The position numbers and the translations under genes are program-made. The notes under the pieces were generated by a model that was not told where the DNA came from, ran no database searches, and saw only the letters and a list, made by a program, of their open reading frames with translations. A DNA stretch of 64,000 nt from Streptomyces sp. DSM 15324 (lineage in GTDB: Bacteria > Actinomycetota > Actinomycetes > Streptomycetales > Streptomycetaceae), in NCBI RefSeq assembly GCF_001514285.1, contig NZ_KQ949037.1, positions 124,001 to 188,000 on the forward strand. Direction: 5' to 3'. Positions 25,837 to 33,730 of this stretch are shown here, piece after piece (position 1 is the stretch's first letter; the number at the start of each line of letters is the position of its first letter).

Positions 25837-26391
25837 ATGGCCACCGTCCTGTCCGTCTCCGGCAGCCCGTCCGCCTCCTCCCGCACCGGCCGTCTGCTGC
25901 GCCACCTCGACCAGCGGCTCACCGCCCAGGGGCACGAGGTGATCCCGCTCGACGTCCGGACGATCCCCGCCGAGGCACTGCTCGGCGCGGACTTCCGCCA
26001 CCCGGCGATCGTCGAGGCCACCGAACTGTTCGCCGGCGCCGACGGAGTGGTCGTCGGCACCCCGGTCTACAAGGCGTCGTACTCCGGAGTCCTCAAGGCG
26101 CTCCTCGACCTGCTCCCGCAGTACGCGCTGATCGGGAAGACCGTCCTGCCGCTGGCCACCGGCGGCTCCACCGCCCATGTCCTGGCCCTCGACTACGCGC
26201 TGCGGCCCGTCCTGAACTCCATGGGCGCCGCGCACATCGTGCAGGGCTGGTTCACCCTCGACAAGGACATCGCCGCCCACGAGGACGGCACGGTCACCGT
26301 CGCCCCGGCCACCGCCGAGGCGCTCGCCCAGGTGGTCGACCAGTTCTCCGTGGCCCTCGGCCGCACCCCGTACCTGGCCGCGGCGAGCTGA
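25837..26391 (+). CDS. SsuE-type NADPH-dependent FMN reductase
   Basis: A 184-residue protein with AAAGAGGA before ATG 25837. The flavodoxin-like fold shows the FMN-phosphate loop SVSGSPSASSRTGRLL and the motif GADGVVVGTPVYKASYSGVLKALLDLLPQ, diagnostic of the SsuE branch, then GKTVLPLATGGSTAHVLALDYALRPVL. It supplies reduced FMN to a two-component monooxygenase. The SsuD-type partner begins 132 bp downstream on the same strand, and a cysteine leader peptide lies upstream, so the pair probably releases sulfite from alkanesulfonates under sulfur limitation. No ABC sulfonate transporter genes are adjacent. Confidence 0.88.
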   Translation: MATVLSVSGSPSASSRTGRLLRHLDQRLTAQGHEVIPLDVRTIPAEALLGADFRHPAIVEATELFAGADGVVVGTPVYKASYSGVLKALLDLLPQYALIGKTVLPLATGGSTAHVLALDYALRPVLNSMGAAHIVQGWFTLDKDIAAHEDGTVTVAPATAEALAQVVDQFSVALGRTPYLAAAS

Positions 26392-26523
26392 GGCACCGCA
26401 CCGGCGCCCGCTTCGCCCACGGTCCCCGTCCTGGCCCGTGGCGAGGACGGCAGACGGCCCCCACCGGTACGGGCGCGACGCCCGCACCCACGACTCGGCG
26501 GCACTCTCGATCGGAGACCCCAC

Positions 26524-27660
26524 GTGTCCCTCACCTTCCACTGGTTCCTGCCCACCAACGGCGACAGCCGGCATGTCGTCGGCGGCGGCCACGGCACCCC
26601 GGCCACCGCCTCCGGACGCGACCGGCCGCCGACGGTCGGCTATCTGAGCCAGATCGCGCGGGCCGCCGAGGACCTGGGCTTCGTGGGTGTGCTGACCCCC
26701 ACCGGAGCCTGGTGCGAGGACGCGTGGCTGACCACGGCGATGGTCAGCCGGCACACCGAGCGGCTGAAGTTCCTGGTCGCCTTCCGGCCCGGGTTCGTCT
26801 CCCCGACGCTCGCCGCGCAGATGGCGTCCACCTTCCAGCGCCACAGCGGCGGACGGCTGCTGCTGAACGTGGTCACCGGCGGCGAGAGCCATGAACAGCG
26901 GGCCTACGGCGACTTCCTCGACAAGGACGACCGGTACCGCCGTACCGGCGAATTCCTGGAGATCGTCCGGGGGTTGTGGGACGGCGAGACCGTCGACCTG
27001 GACGGCGAGCACCTCCGGGTGGCGGACGCCCGGCTGGCCCGGGTGCCCGACCCGGTCCCCGAGGTGTACTTCGGGGGCTCCTCCCCCCTCGCCGGGGAGG
27101 TCGCCGCGCGGCACGCGGACGTGTACCTCACCTGGGGCGAGCCGCCCGCCCAGGTCGCCGGGAAGATCGCCTGGATCAGGGGGCTCGCGGCGAAGGAAGG
27201 GCGTGCTCCGCGGTTCGGCATCCGGCTGCACGTCATCACCCGGGACACCGCCGAGGAGGCCTGGGCGGAGGCGAACCGGCTGCTCGACGGGTTCGATCCG
27301 GAGACCGTGAGGTCCGTCCAGGCCGGACTCGGGCGCAGCGAGTCCGAGGGCCAGCGGCGGATGCTCGCACTGCACGGTGGCAGCCGGGACGGACTGGAGA
27401 TCCATCCCAACCTGTGGGCCGGGATCGGGTTGGTGCGGGGCGGGGCCGGGACCGCGCTGGTGGGCAGCCATGCGGAGGTGGCCGAGCGGATCAAGGAGTA
27501 CGCGGCGCTGGGGATCTCGGAGTTCGTGCTCTCGGGGTATCCGCATCTGGAGGAGGCCTACTGGTTCGGGGAGGGGGTGCTGCCGCGGCTGGCCGGAGAA
27601 GGGGTGTGGCGGCACCCCGACGGGAATCGGGGGGCCTCGGTGCCGGTGCCCGTGCTATAG
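26524..27660 (+). CDS. SsuD-type FMNH2-dependent alkanesulfonate monooxygenase
   Basis: A 378-residue LLM-class flavoprotein starting at GTG 26524 behind GGAGACC. SsuD features are present: FHWFLPTNGDSRHVVGG at the N-terminus, SQIARAAEDLGFVGVLTPTG, GRLLLNVVTGGESHEQRAYGD, YFGGSSPLAGEVAARHADVYLTWGEPPAQV, and the C-terminal SGYPHLEEAYWFGEGVLPRL. It cleaves the C-S bond of alkanesulfonates using FMNH2 and O2, giving an aldehyde and sulfite. It works with the FMN reductase just upstream. The convergent dehydrogenase gene after it may belong to the same sulfur-scavenging function. Confidence 0.9.
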   Translation: MSLTFHWFLPTNGDSRHVVGGGHGTPATASGRDRPPTVGYLSQIARAAEDLGFVGVLTPTGAWCEDAWLTTAMVSRHTERLKFLVAFRPGFVSPTLAAQMASTFQRHSGGRLLLNVVTGGESHEQRAYGDFLDKDDRYRRTGEFLEIVRGLWDGETVDLDGEHLRVADARLARVPDPVPEVYFGGSSPLAGEVAARHADVYLTWGEPPAQVAGKIAWIRGLAAKEGRAPRFGIRLHVITRDTAEEAWAEANRLLDGFDPETVRSVQAGLGRSESEGQRRMLALHGGSRDGLEIHPNLWAGIGLVRGGAGTALVGSHAEVAERIKEYAALGISEFVLSGYPHLEEAYWFGEGVLPRLAGEGVWRHPDGNRGASVPVPVL

Positions 27661-27724
27661 CCGGTGCCGTTCGCCGGATGAGAGGGGTGTGAGGGGTGCG
27701 CCGGCGGCCGCGGGGGCGTGCCGG

Positions 27725-28777
27725 CTATGCGCGCGGTTCCCCGCGCCCCTGACGGCCCAGGGCGTTCAGATGCGCGCGGCGGGACTCTCCCGTCTGGCCC
27801 TGGACCAGGAGGAACAGGCCCTCTCGCGCGAGGCGTTGGGCCCGCTGCGTCAGGAGCATCGCGCGGCCCCCTCCCGTCACCACGGCCGCCGTGGTCGCCG
27901 TCTGCATCAGTGCGTAGGCCTGGGAACGCAGGGCCAGCCGGTCTTCGAGGTGCTCGTGGGGCTTCGCCTCGTCGGCCAGGGTGTAGGCCTCCGCGCGCAC
28001 CCGGGCGAGGCGGCGGCCCAGCCGGCCGGCCGTCTCCTCGTCCGCCAACCGGAGTGCCGCCTCCGCGATGCCGAAGACCGCGGGGTTGGCGTTCACCGTC
28101 TTCAGACGGTCGCTCGCCGCCCAGTCCCGGTACGGCGTGCGCAGCGCCACCGCCTCGTCGGGCAGCCACAGGCCGTCCAGGTCGAGGGAGACCGTGCGGG
28201 CCGCGGTGAGGGCGGCCAGGCGCATCGGCGCGGAGGCGCGCAGGCCTGGCTGGTCGCGGGCCTCGGCGAAGGCGAAGAGGGCCTCGTCGGCGTCGGTGAC
28301 GCCCGCGAGGAGCACGACGTCGTTCAGGCCCCAGCCCGTGTACCAGGGGACTTTCCCGTCGAAGCGCCAGCCGCCCCGCTCACGGCCGGCCCGGACGGGG
28401 ATGCGGGGGTGCGCCCGCAGATGGGCGTACGCGACCCCGGACAGCAGCTCGCCGGTGGCCAGCCGGCCCAGGAGGCGCTCGCGCACCGGGCCCTCGCTCC
28501 TGGCCAGGGTCAGCACCGGGGTGTGGTGCTGGGTCTGCACGAACCAGGTCGAGCAGCAGGCCCCGGCCAGGATCTCCGCCGTCTCCCGCACCACCGCGCC
28601 GGGCGCCTCGGCGCCGCCGTACTCCTTCGGCGCGTTGAGCCCGAGCAGACCCGAGCGTCTGATCTCCGTGAGGTGGCCCACCGGTACCTCGCCCTGGTCG
28701 ACCTGTTCGGCGTGCGGGACGAGGAGGTCGTCGGCGAGACGGCGGGCGCGGGTGACGAGGGGGTGCGGTGCGGTCAT
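27725..28777 (-). CDS. Acyl-CoA dehydrogenase-family flavoprotein (SfnB-like)
   Basis: A 350-residue protein. ATG 28777 (MTAPHPLVTRARRLADDL) is chosen because the fold begins here. It has the N-terminal helical domain (EIRRSGLLGLNAPKEYGGAEAPGAVV), the middle beta domain (GWRFDGKVPWYTGWGLNDVVLLAG) and the C-terminal helical domain (AEAALRLADEETAGRL). It is shorter and more diverged than true acyl-CoA dehydrogenases and resembles SfnB/DszC-type enzymes that use reduced flavin in sulfur compound oxidation. Convergent placement beside the SsuD-type gene supports a sulfur role, but the substrate is unknown. An ordinary acyl-CoA dehydrogenase is the alternative. Confidence 0.75.
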   Translation of the reverse strand: MTAPHPLVTRARRLADDLLVPHAEQVDQGEVPVGHLTEIRRSGLLGLNAPKEYGGAEAPGAVVRETAEILAGACCSTWFVQTQHHTPVLTLARSEGPVRERLLGRLATGELLSGVAYAHLRAHPRIPVRAGRERGGWRFDGKVPWYTGWGLNDVVLLAGVTDADEALFAFAEARDQPGLRASAPMRLAALTAARTVSLDLDGLWLPDEAVALRTPYRDWAASDRLKTVNANPAVFGIAEAALRLADEETAGRLGRRLARVRAEAYTLADEAKPHEHLEDRLALRSQAYALMQTATTAAVVTGGGRAMLLTQRAQRLAREGLFLLVQGQTGESRRAHLNALGRQGRGEPRA

Positions 28778-28878
28778 GGACGGGATTCTTTCCCGTGTCG
28801 GGGTTCCGGGTGTCGATCCGGGGGAGTGCCGTTCGTGTAGGAGGTGAGAGAACGGCACACGACGCCAAGGAGGACGTC

Positions 28879-29229
28879 ATGCAGCACTACCTGCTCAGCG
28901 TGGTCCAGCCGGTCGGCGGGACGCCGCCCGGGCCAGAGGAGATGGCCCGGATCATGCGCCGGGTGGAGGCCTACAACGACGAGCTGCGCGCCGCCGGGGC
29001 CTGGGTCTTCGCCGGTGGTCTGCACGGACCCGAGACAGCGACCGTGCTCCGGCCGAAGGACGGTGACGTGCTCGTCACCGACGGGCCCTACGCCGAGGGC
29101 AAGGAGTACCTCGGCGGTCTGTGCCTGATCCGCGCCGCCGACCTGGACGAGGCACTGGAGTGGGGCCGCAAGGCCGCCCTGGCCACCACGCTTCCCATCG
29201 AGGTGCGACCGTTCGTGGACCGTCACTGA
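28879..29229 (+). CDS. DGPF (YCII-related) domain protein
   Basis: A 116-residue protein with AAGGAGG five bases before ATG 28879. It is a single YCII/DGPF fold (MQHYLLSVVQPVGGTPP, TATVLRPKDGDVLVTDGPYAEGKEYLGGLCLI, VRPFVDRH); the DGPF signature appears as TDGPYAEGKE. Genes of this family regularly precede ECF42-type sigma factors, and here the sigma gene starts nine bases after the stop. The proteins may sense or process the signal for the sigma factor. Neither ligand nor activity is established. Confidence 0.88.
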   Translation: MQHYLLSVVQPVGGTPPGPEEMARIMRRVEAYNDELRAAGAWVFAGGLHGPETATVLRPKDGDVLVTDGPYAEGKEYLGGLCLIRAADLDEALEWGRKAALATTLPIEVRPFVDRH

Positions 29230-29238
29230 GGCCGGGCC

Positions 29239-30435
29239 ATGGGTGACCCCGTCGACGTCGAGGCCGTGTTCCGCGCGGAGTACGGCCGGGCCGTCGCGGT
29301 CCTGGTCCGCCGCCTCGGTGACATCGACCTCGCCGAGGAGGCGGTCCAGGAGGCCTTCGCCACGGCGCTGCGCAGCTGGCCGGTGACCGGCCGACCGCCC
29401 AGCCCGGCGGGATGGATCATCACCACCGCCCGCAACCGGGCCGTCGACCGGCTGCGCCGCGAGGCCGGCCGGGACGCCCGGCACGCCGAGGCGGCCCGGC
29501 TGTACGCCCCCGAGCCGCCCGCGGAGGAGGGCCCCGTGCGCGACGACCGGCTCCGGCTGATCTTCACCTGCTGTCACCCCGCGCTCGCCCCGCAGGCGCG
29601 GGTCGCCCTCACCCTGCGGCTCCTCGGCGGTCTGACCACCGCGCAGATCGCCCGCGCTTTCCTCGTCTCCGAACCCACGATGGCCCAGCGCCTGGTTCGC
29701 GCCAAGGCGAAGATCCGCGACGCCCGCATCCCGTACCGGGTGCCCCGCGACGCCGACCTCCCTGACCGGCTGAACGGGGTGCTCGCCGTCGTCTACCTGA
29801 TCTTCAACCAGGGGTACGAGGGTGATCCGGGCCTCTGCGCGGAGGCCCTGCGCCTCGGGCGACTGCTCGCCGAGCTGATGCCGGACGAGCCCGAGGTCAC
29901 CGGACTCCTCGCGCTGATGCTGCTCGTCGAGTCCCGCCGGGACGCCCGCCGGGACGCCCACGGCGCCCTCGTCCCGCTGCCCGGACAGGACCGGGGCCGC
30001 TGGGACCGGGCGCTGATCGCCGAGGGGCAGGACCTCGTGCGCCGCTGTCTGCGCCGCGGCCGGCCGGGGCCGTACCAGATCCAGGCCGCCGTCCAGGCCG
30101 TCCACAGCGACGCGCCGACCGCCGAGGCCACCGACTGGCGCCAGATCCTGCGGCTCTACGACCAGCTGACGGCCGTGGCCCCGAGCCCGGTGGTGGCGCT
30201 GAACCGGGCGGTGGCGGTCGCCGAGGTCGACGGTCCGGGGCCCGCCCTCGCCCTGGTGGACGCGCTCGGACTCGACGGCTACCACGTCTTCCACGCCGTC
30301 CGGGCCGACCTGCTGCGCCGTCTCGACCGCCCCGCCGAGGCGGCCCGGGCCTACGCGTCCGCCCTCAGCCTGGCCGAGAACCCGGCCGAGCGGGCCTACC
30401 TGGAGAAGCGCCTGCACAGCCTGCACGGAGGGTAG
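29239..30435 (+). CDS. ECF42-type sigma factor with C-terminal TPR extension
   Basis: A 398-residue protein. Residues 1-170 hold the sigma-2 and sigma-4 regions ([50 protein letters not shown]). The extension of about 220 residues ([80 protein letters not shown]) is the DUF6596/TPR-like domain of the ECF42 group. This group has no anti-sigma factor; the extension is thought to control activity. It is co-transcribed with the DGPF gene nine bases upstream, the standard ECF42 arrangement. Confidence 0.9.
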   Translation: MGDPVDVEAVFRAEYGRAVAVLVRRLGDIDLAEEAVQEAFATALRSWPVTGRPPSPAGWIITTARNRAVDRLRREAGRDARHAEAARLYAPEPPAEEGPVRDDRLRLIFTCCHPALAPQARVALTLRLLGGLTTAQIARAFLVSEPTMAQRLVRAKAKIRDARIPYRVPRDADLPDRLNGVLAVVYLIFNQGYEGDPGLCAEALRLGRLLAELMPDEPEVTGLLALMLLVESRRDARRDAHGALVPLPGQDRGRWDRALIAEGQDLVRRCLRRGRPGPYQIQAAVQAVHSDAPTAEATDWRQILRLYDQLTAVAPSPVVALNRAVAVAEVDGPGPALALVDALGLDGYHVFHAVRADLLRRLDRPAEAARAYASALSLAENPAERAYLEKRLHSLHGG

Positions 30436-30720
30436 TGGCTGCCCGGGGAAAGTGTTGGGGGTCCGCGCAGGGCTGGCATGTGCACCGAGCTGACCGCTCA
30501 CCGTCCCAACCCCGGGGTCGCGGGGCCCGAGCAAAAACCCAGCGAGGAGGAGCGGGAGCCGCCGGGCCGGCGTTCGGAGCGCAGGGCGTGGGCATGGTCG
30601 CGGTCACCCTGGTGGTGGTGAAGCGGGGCCCGCTGGGGCGGCCTGGTCCGATGGCGGCGAGCGCGCTGGTCCTGGCGGGTGTGGGCGTGCGCGCAATCAC
30701 GATCGCCGGACGGCGCGCCC

Positions 30721-31332
30721 TCAGGAAGGCCGTCGGACGCGGCGCTGCCGGACAGGTCCGGCGTCCACCAGCGCGAGGGCGTTGTGGACACCCTGGTCGA
30801 GGACGTCGTCGGCGAGCTTGGGATCGGCCAGGGCGCGGGCGAGTTGGAGCGTCCCGACCATCAGGGTGAAGACGCCGAGCGCCTGTGCGCGCGCCGAGGA
30901 CGGGTCGTCGGGTGCCAGGCGTGCGGCCATGTCGTCGATGACAGTCAGCAGGCCGTCGGTGAACGCCTGTTTGGTCGCGTCCGTGCATCGCCCGATCTCG
31001 TCGAGGAGAGCGGCCGTGGGGCAGCCGTTCTCGGGGTCGTCACGGTGCTCGGCGGACAGGTAGGCGCGGACGAACTGTTCGATCCCGGCACGGCCGGGCG
31101 CGAGTGCTTCAAGGCTCGCGTTCTGCGCCCCCAGCTGGTCGGCGACGGCGTTCGCGACGAGGTCCTCCTTGGAGGCGAAGTGGGCGTAGAAGGCGCCGTT
31201 GGTCAGCCCCGCGTCCGACATCAGGGTGGAGACTCCGGAGCCGTCGATGCCGTCCTTCTTGAACCGGCGGCCGGCGGCCTCGATGATCCGCTGCCGCGTC
31301 GCCTGCTTGTGTTCTTTCGCGTAGCGCGCCAC
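30721..31332 (-). CDS. TetR-family repressor
   Basis: A 203-residue protein starting at GTG 31332 behind GAGGAGG. The N-terminal helix-turn-helix (RQRIIEAAGRRFKKDGIDGSGVSTLMSDAGLTNGAFYAHF) is canonical, and the C-terminal ligand domain resembles the TetR_C_16/YxaF-like group (ENGCPTAALLDEIGRC). It is divergent from an SDR dehydrogenase gene 102 bp away with an AT-rich 22-bp dyad between them, so it likely represses that gene and itself until an unknown ligand binds. The 285 bp beyond its stop (30436-30720) hold no gene I can support. Confidence 0.88.
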   Translation of the reverse strand: MARYAKEHKQATRQRIIEAAGRRFKKDGIDGSGVSTLMSDAGLTNGAFYAHFASKEDLVANAVADQLGAQNASLEALAPGRAGIEQFVRAYLSAEHRDDPENGCPTAALLDEIGRCTDATKQAFTDGLLTVIDDMAARLAPDDPSSARAQALGVFTLMVGTLQLARALADPKLADDVLDQGVHNALALVDAGPVRQRRVRRPS

Positions 31333-31393
31333 GCGCTCCTCCTCGTCCGGCGGAGAGGCCGCTTGCCGCTCTCCGTCTCCCGCCCTAGAGTAA

Positions 31394-31415
31394 TTGCATT
31401 ACGGTCATAATCCAA
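31394..31415. promoter_or_regulatory. Candidate TetR operator
   Basis: The arms TTGCATTA and TAATCCAA flank six bases and match as TTGNATTA/TAATNCAA. The element is strikingly AT-rich for this genome and lies between the divergent TetR and SDR starts, 18 bp before the SDR start codon. Confidence 0.6.
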
Positions 31416-31433
31416 TCAATGAGGAGTCCCATC

Positions 31434-32249
31434 ATGACCACGAACCGGCCGGTAGCACTCGTGACCGGAGCATCGTCAGGCATCGGCAAGGCGTCCGCCC
31501 TCGCGCTCGTCGATGCGGGATTCGAGGTCGTCGGCACGAGCCGCCGAGCCTCCAGGGATGCCCGCCGCGAGGGCGTGACGTTCCTCGACCTCGACGTGGC
31601 CAGCGACACCTCGGTCGCCAGCCTGGTCGACCGCGTGATCGAGACGTTCGGGCGGATCGACGTCCTGGTCAACAACGCCGGCATCGGCTCCGCCGGCGCC
31701 GGGGAGGAACGCTCCCTTGCCCAGGACCAGCAGCTGTTCGACGTCAATGTCTTCGGCCTGATCCGCATGAGCAAGGCCGTCCTGCCGCACATGCGCGCCC
31801 AGGGTGGCGGCCGGATCATCAACGTCTCGTCCGTCCTCGGGTTCGTCCCCGCGCCCTACATGGCCGCCTACGCCGCGTCCAAGCACGCCGTCGAGGGCTA
31901 CTCCGAGTCCATGGACCACGAGGTCCGCCAGCGCGGCGTCCGCGTCCTGCTCGTCGAGCCCGCCGTGACCAGGACCGCGTTCGAGGCCAACTCCCCGAAA
32001 CCCGCCACGCCTCTGCCGGTCTACGAGCAGCAGAGGCAGGTCTTCGAGTGTGTGATGGCCGCGGCGACGAAGGACGGTGACGATCCCGCCACCGTCGCCA
32101 AGGCGATCGTCGCCGCGGCGACCGACCCGAAGCCGAAGCTGCGCTACCCCGCCGGACCGACCGCCGGACGCGTCAGCACCCTGCGCCGCCTCGTCCCCAC
32201 TCGTGCCTTCGACCGGCAGATCCGCAAGCTGAACCAGCTGCCCGCCTGA
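31434..32249 (+). CDS. Short-chain dehydrogenase/reductase (SDR)
   Basis: A 271-residue classical SDR. ATG 31434 is chosen because GGAG lies eight bases upstream; ATG 31419 is possible. The cofactor motif is VTGASSGIGKASALAL, followed by LVNNAGIGSAG, the catalytic serine region IINVSSVLGFVPAPYMAAYAASKHAVEG (Ser, Tyr and Lys in place) and LLVEPAVTRTAFEANS. It would oxidise or reduce an unknown alcohol/ketone with NAD(P). The TetR gene upstream is divergent with a shared dyad, so expression probably responds to the TetR ligand. Confidence 0.9.
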   Translation: MTTNRPVALVTGASSGIGKASALALVDAGFEVVGTSRRASRDARREGVTFLDLDVASDTSVASLVDRVIETFGRIDVLVNNAGIGSAGAGEERSLAQDQQLFDVNVFGLIRMSKAVLPHMRAQGGGRIINVSSVLGFVPAPYMAAYAASKHAVEGYSESMDHEVRQRGVRVLLVEPAVTRTAFEANSPKPATPLPVYEQQRQVFECVMAAATKDGDDPATVAKAIVAAATDPKPKLRYPAGPTAGRVSTLRRLVPTRAFDRQIRKLNQLPA

Positions 32250-32296
32250 CCGGCACCCCCCTCCCCCGCCGCCAGCGGGCGTTGATTCCGTTTCTG

Positions 32297-32517
32297 CTAT
32301 TGGCCGCGTCCGGGTTGGTCGGGGAGTCCCTGGCGGACGAGTCGTCCCTAGCGGGAGCGGGTGACGTTGATCGAGGGCTCGTCGGCAGGCAGCATTGAGG
32401 AGTTCGTGTAGGTCGCGGATGCGGAAGACCCGCCCGGGGTGCTCGGTGAAGGCGGTCACGATGCGCTGGCAGACCGTGGCGGCCTCCGCGAGGGCCGGTT
32501 GTCGTCGGGCGGGGTCA
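32297..32517 (-). pseudogene. Remnant of a helix-turn-helix-like protein gene
   Basis: Read leftwards, one frame gives ALAEAATVCQRIVTAFTEHP, then GRVFRIRDLHELL. A shifted frame continues LPADEPSINVTRSR, then hits TAG (32348-32350), and past the stop GRLVRQGLPDQPGRG before another TAG (32297-32299). Joined, they look like the C-terminal winged helix of a single protein with one frameshift and two stops. I do not recognise the family with certainty; similar segments may accompany mobile or transposase-related genes. Confidence 0.55.
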
Positions 32518-32607
32518 GGGGGGCGGGCCTCGGTCTCGTTGCGTGCGGTGGGGTGATCACGGCGCCCTGGGGAAACCCCGCCGCCGCCCGGACGGCCTGG
32601 GTGTCGA

Positions 32608-32748
32608 TGGTTCGTGGTGGTCAACCGCAACAGCGGCAAGGTGCTCGACGTCAGTGGGGGCGGTACGGCCGACGGCGCCGCACTGATCCAGTACCGCGAC
32701 ACCGGTGGCACCAGCCAACGGTGGAGCTTCCACCGCGTCACCGGCTGA
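32608..32748 (+). pseudogene. C-terminal remnant of a ricin-type lectin domain
   Basis: The frame reads WFVVVNRNSGKVLDVSGGGT, continues ADGAALIQYRDTGGTSQRWSF and ends in a stop at 32746-32748. This is one ricin-B/CBM13 repeat with the hallmark VLDV and QRW motifs, and it would be the end of a secreted carbohydrate-binding enzyme. Upstream sequence in this frame has no signal peptide or further repeats, so the rest of the gene is gone. Confidence 0.75.
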
Positions 32749-32988
32749 CAGTGCTGGGTACAGAAGGCGCGGGCGACGGAGACGGCGGCAAAACACGACA
32801 GAAGCGGGCACCGAGAGGACAGCAACGGCACCGCGATAGCCCGGAACGGCGCGGTCCGTAGTCCGAAGCGGCCAATTGCGCGCGACTTTCGCCTCCCGCA
32901 TGCACGAAACGCCCGTCCCGAACGCCGTGGTGGCAGAAGGTGTAACCGTCGCCTTCCGGGGCCACTGAGCCCCGCACACCCAGCGGAA

Positions 32989-33002
32989 GGACCGAACGGT
33001 CC
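32989..33002 (+). promoter_or_regulatory. Palindrome on the ribosome-binding site of the 54-residue protein
   Basis: GGACCG and CGGTCC are separated by AA and end immediately before the GTG start at 33003. The left arm overlaps the AAGGA ribosome-binding sequence. It could be an operator or an RNA stem that hides the start; translation of the coupled downstream sigma gene would then be affected as well. Confidence 0.5.
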
Positions 33003-33167
33003 GTGAACGACCAGTTCGCACAGCTCGCCCGGGACGTGGCGCTGTCCCTGCTCGCCCTCCGGGTCTTCGGACCCGGAGCCGTCACGCTCGCGCGCCGGTT
33101 CGTCGCCGCCCTCGTGCGGGTGGGCGTCCGGGAGATGGACCACCGGCTCCCGGGAGGCGATCGGTGA
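33003..33167 (+). CDS. Small helical protein overlapping an ECF sigma gene
   Basis: A 54-residue protein from GTG 33003. It reads MNDQFAQLARDVALSLLALR, then FGPGAVTLARRFVAALVRVG, and ends MDHRLPGGDR, which suggests one or two amphipathic helices. Its stop overlaps the sigma start (GTGA, 33164-33167), implying translational coupling. Small size and position suggest a regulator of the sigma factor or a leader whose translation sets sigma levels. No family is recognised. Confidence 0.6.
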   Translation: MNDQFAQLARDVALSLLALRVFGPGAVTLARRFVAALVRVGVREMDHRLPGGDR

Positions 33168-33730
33168 CCCAGGAAGAGCTGCGCCCCGCCGGGAACCCCC
33201 GGGCGCCGGAGAAACTGCCGCTGGACTTCAGCGCCTTCCACCAGCTGCACCGGCCGCGCTACATCCGTGAGGCCGAGCGCTGTCTGCGCTGCCGCGCGGA
33301 CGCCGAGGAGGCCGTCGACGAGGCGTTCGTCCAACTCGCCCGCGAGTGGCCGCAGATACTGCGCGCCGAGAACCCCGCCGCGTACGCCTGGCGGGTCATG
33401 AAGAACCGCGTCGTCGACCACGCCCGGGCCCGGGGCCGGCGCGCCACGCTCATGGACACCGCTGTCTTCGAGACGGTGACCCTCCAGGGCGCCGAGGACG
33501 CCTTCGAGGTCATCGAGCAGAACCTGCGGCTGTTCCACGCGATCTCCGCCCTCCCCGAGCGCCAGCAGGACGTCATCCGGCTGCGCTACTGCGAGGGCTA
33601 CGAGACCGCCGAGGTGGCGCACGAACTCGGCATCACCGAGGCAGGGGTGCGCTCCATAGAGCGGTACGCCCGGCACCGACTGCGGGAGATCTACACATCG
33701 TGCGCCGAGGAGGAGGCGGAGCGTTCATGA
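33164..33730 (+). CDS. ECF sigma factor in an overlapping three-gene cassette
   Basis: A 188-residue protein. Region 2 is FHQLHRPRYIREAERCLRCR, then EEAVDEAFVQLAREWPQIL and AYAWRVMKNRVVDHARARG; region 4 is AISALPERQQDVIRLRYCEG, then YETAEVAHELGITEAGVRS. Both overlaps are 4 bp: GTGA with the 54-residue gene before it and ATGA with the 288-residue gene after it. The downstream protein is the natural candidate for a cognate regulator, although it lacks the zinc-binding motif and membrane helix of usual anti-sigma factors. The promoter set is unknown. Confidence 0.88.
   Translation: MTQEELRPAGNPRAPEKLPLDFSAFHQLHRPRYIREAERCLRCRADAEEAVDEAFVQLAREWPQILRAENPAAYAWRVMKNRVVDHARARGRRATLMDTAVFETVTLQGAEDAFEVIEQNLRLFHAISALPERQQDVIRLRYCEGYETAEVAHELGITEAGVRSIERYARHRLREIYTSCAEEEAERS

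Larger units (their letters stand above)
32250..33002. other. Gene graveyard, 753 bp
   Basis: Between the SDR stop and the 54-residue protein lie remnants of at least two genes (listed separately) and about 250 bp (32749-32988) in which I see no feature. Long open frames on the minus strand cross the whole interval but change amino-acid style repeatedly and have no start signal. Confidence 0.6.

Noticed and set aside
30436-30869. Open frame of 144 codons between ECF42 and TetR genes
   Set aside because: Low-complexity Arg/Gly/Ala product running into the antisense of the TetR gene, with no ribosome-binding site or recognisable domain.
31476-33143. Minus-strand open frame of over 500 codons across the SDR gene and the graveyard
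   Set aside because: It is antisense to the SDR and changes style several times; only the short winged-helix-like piece inside it is meaningful.
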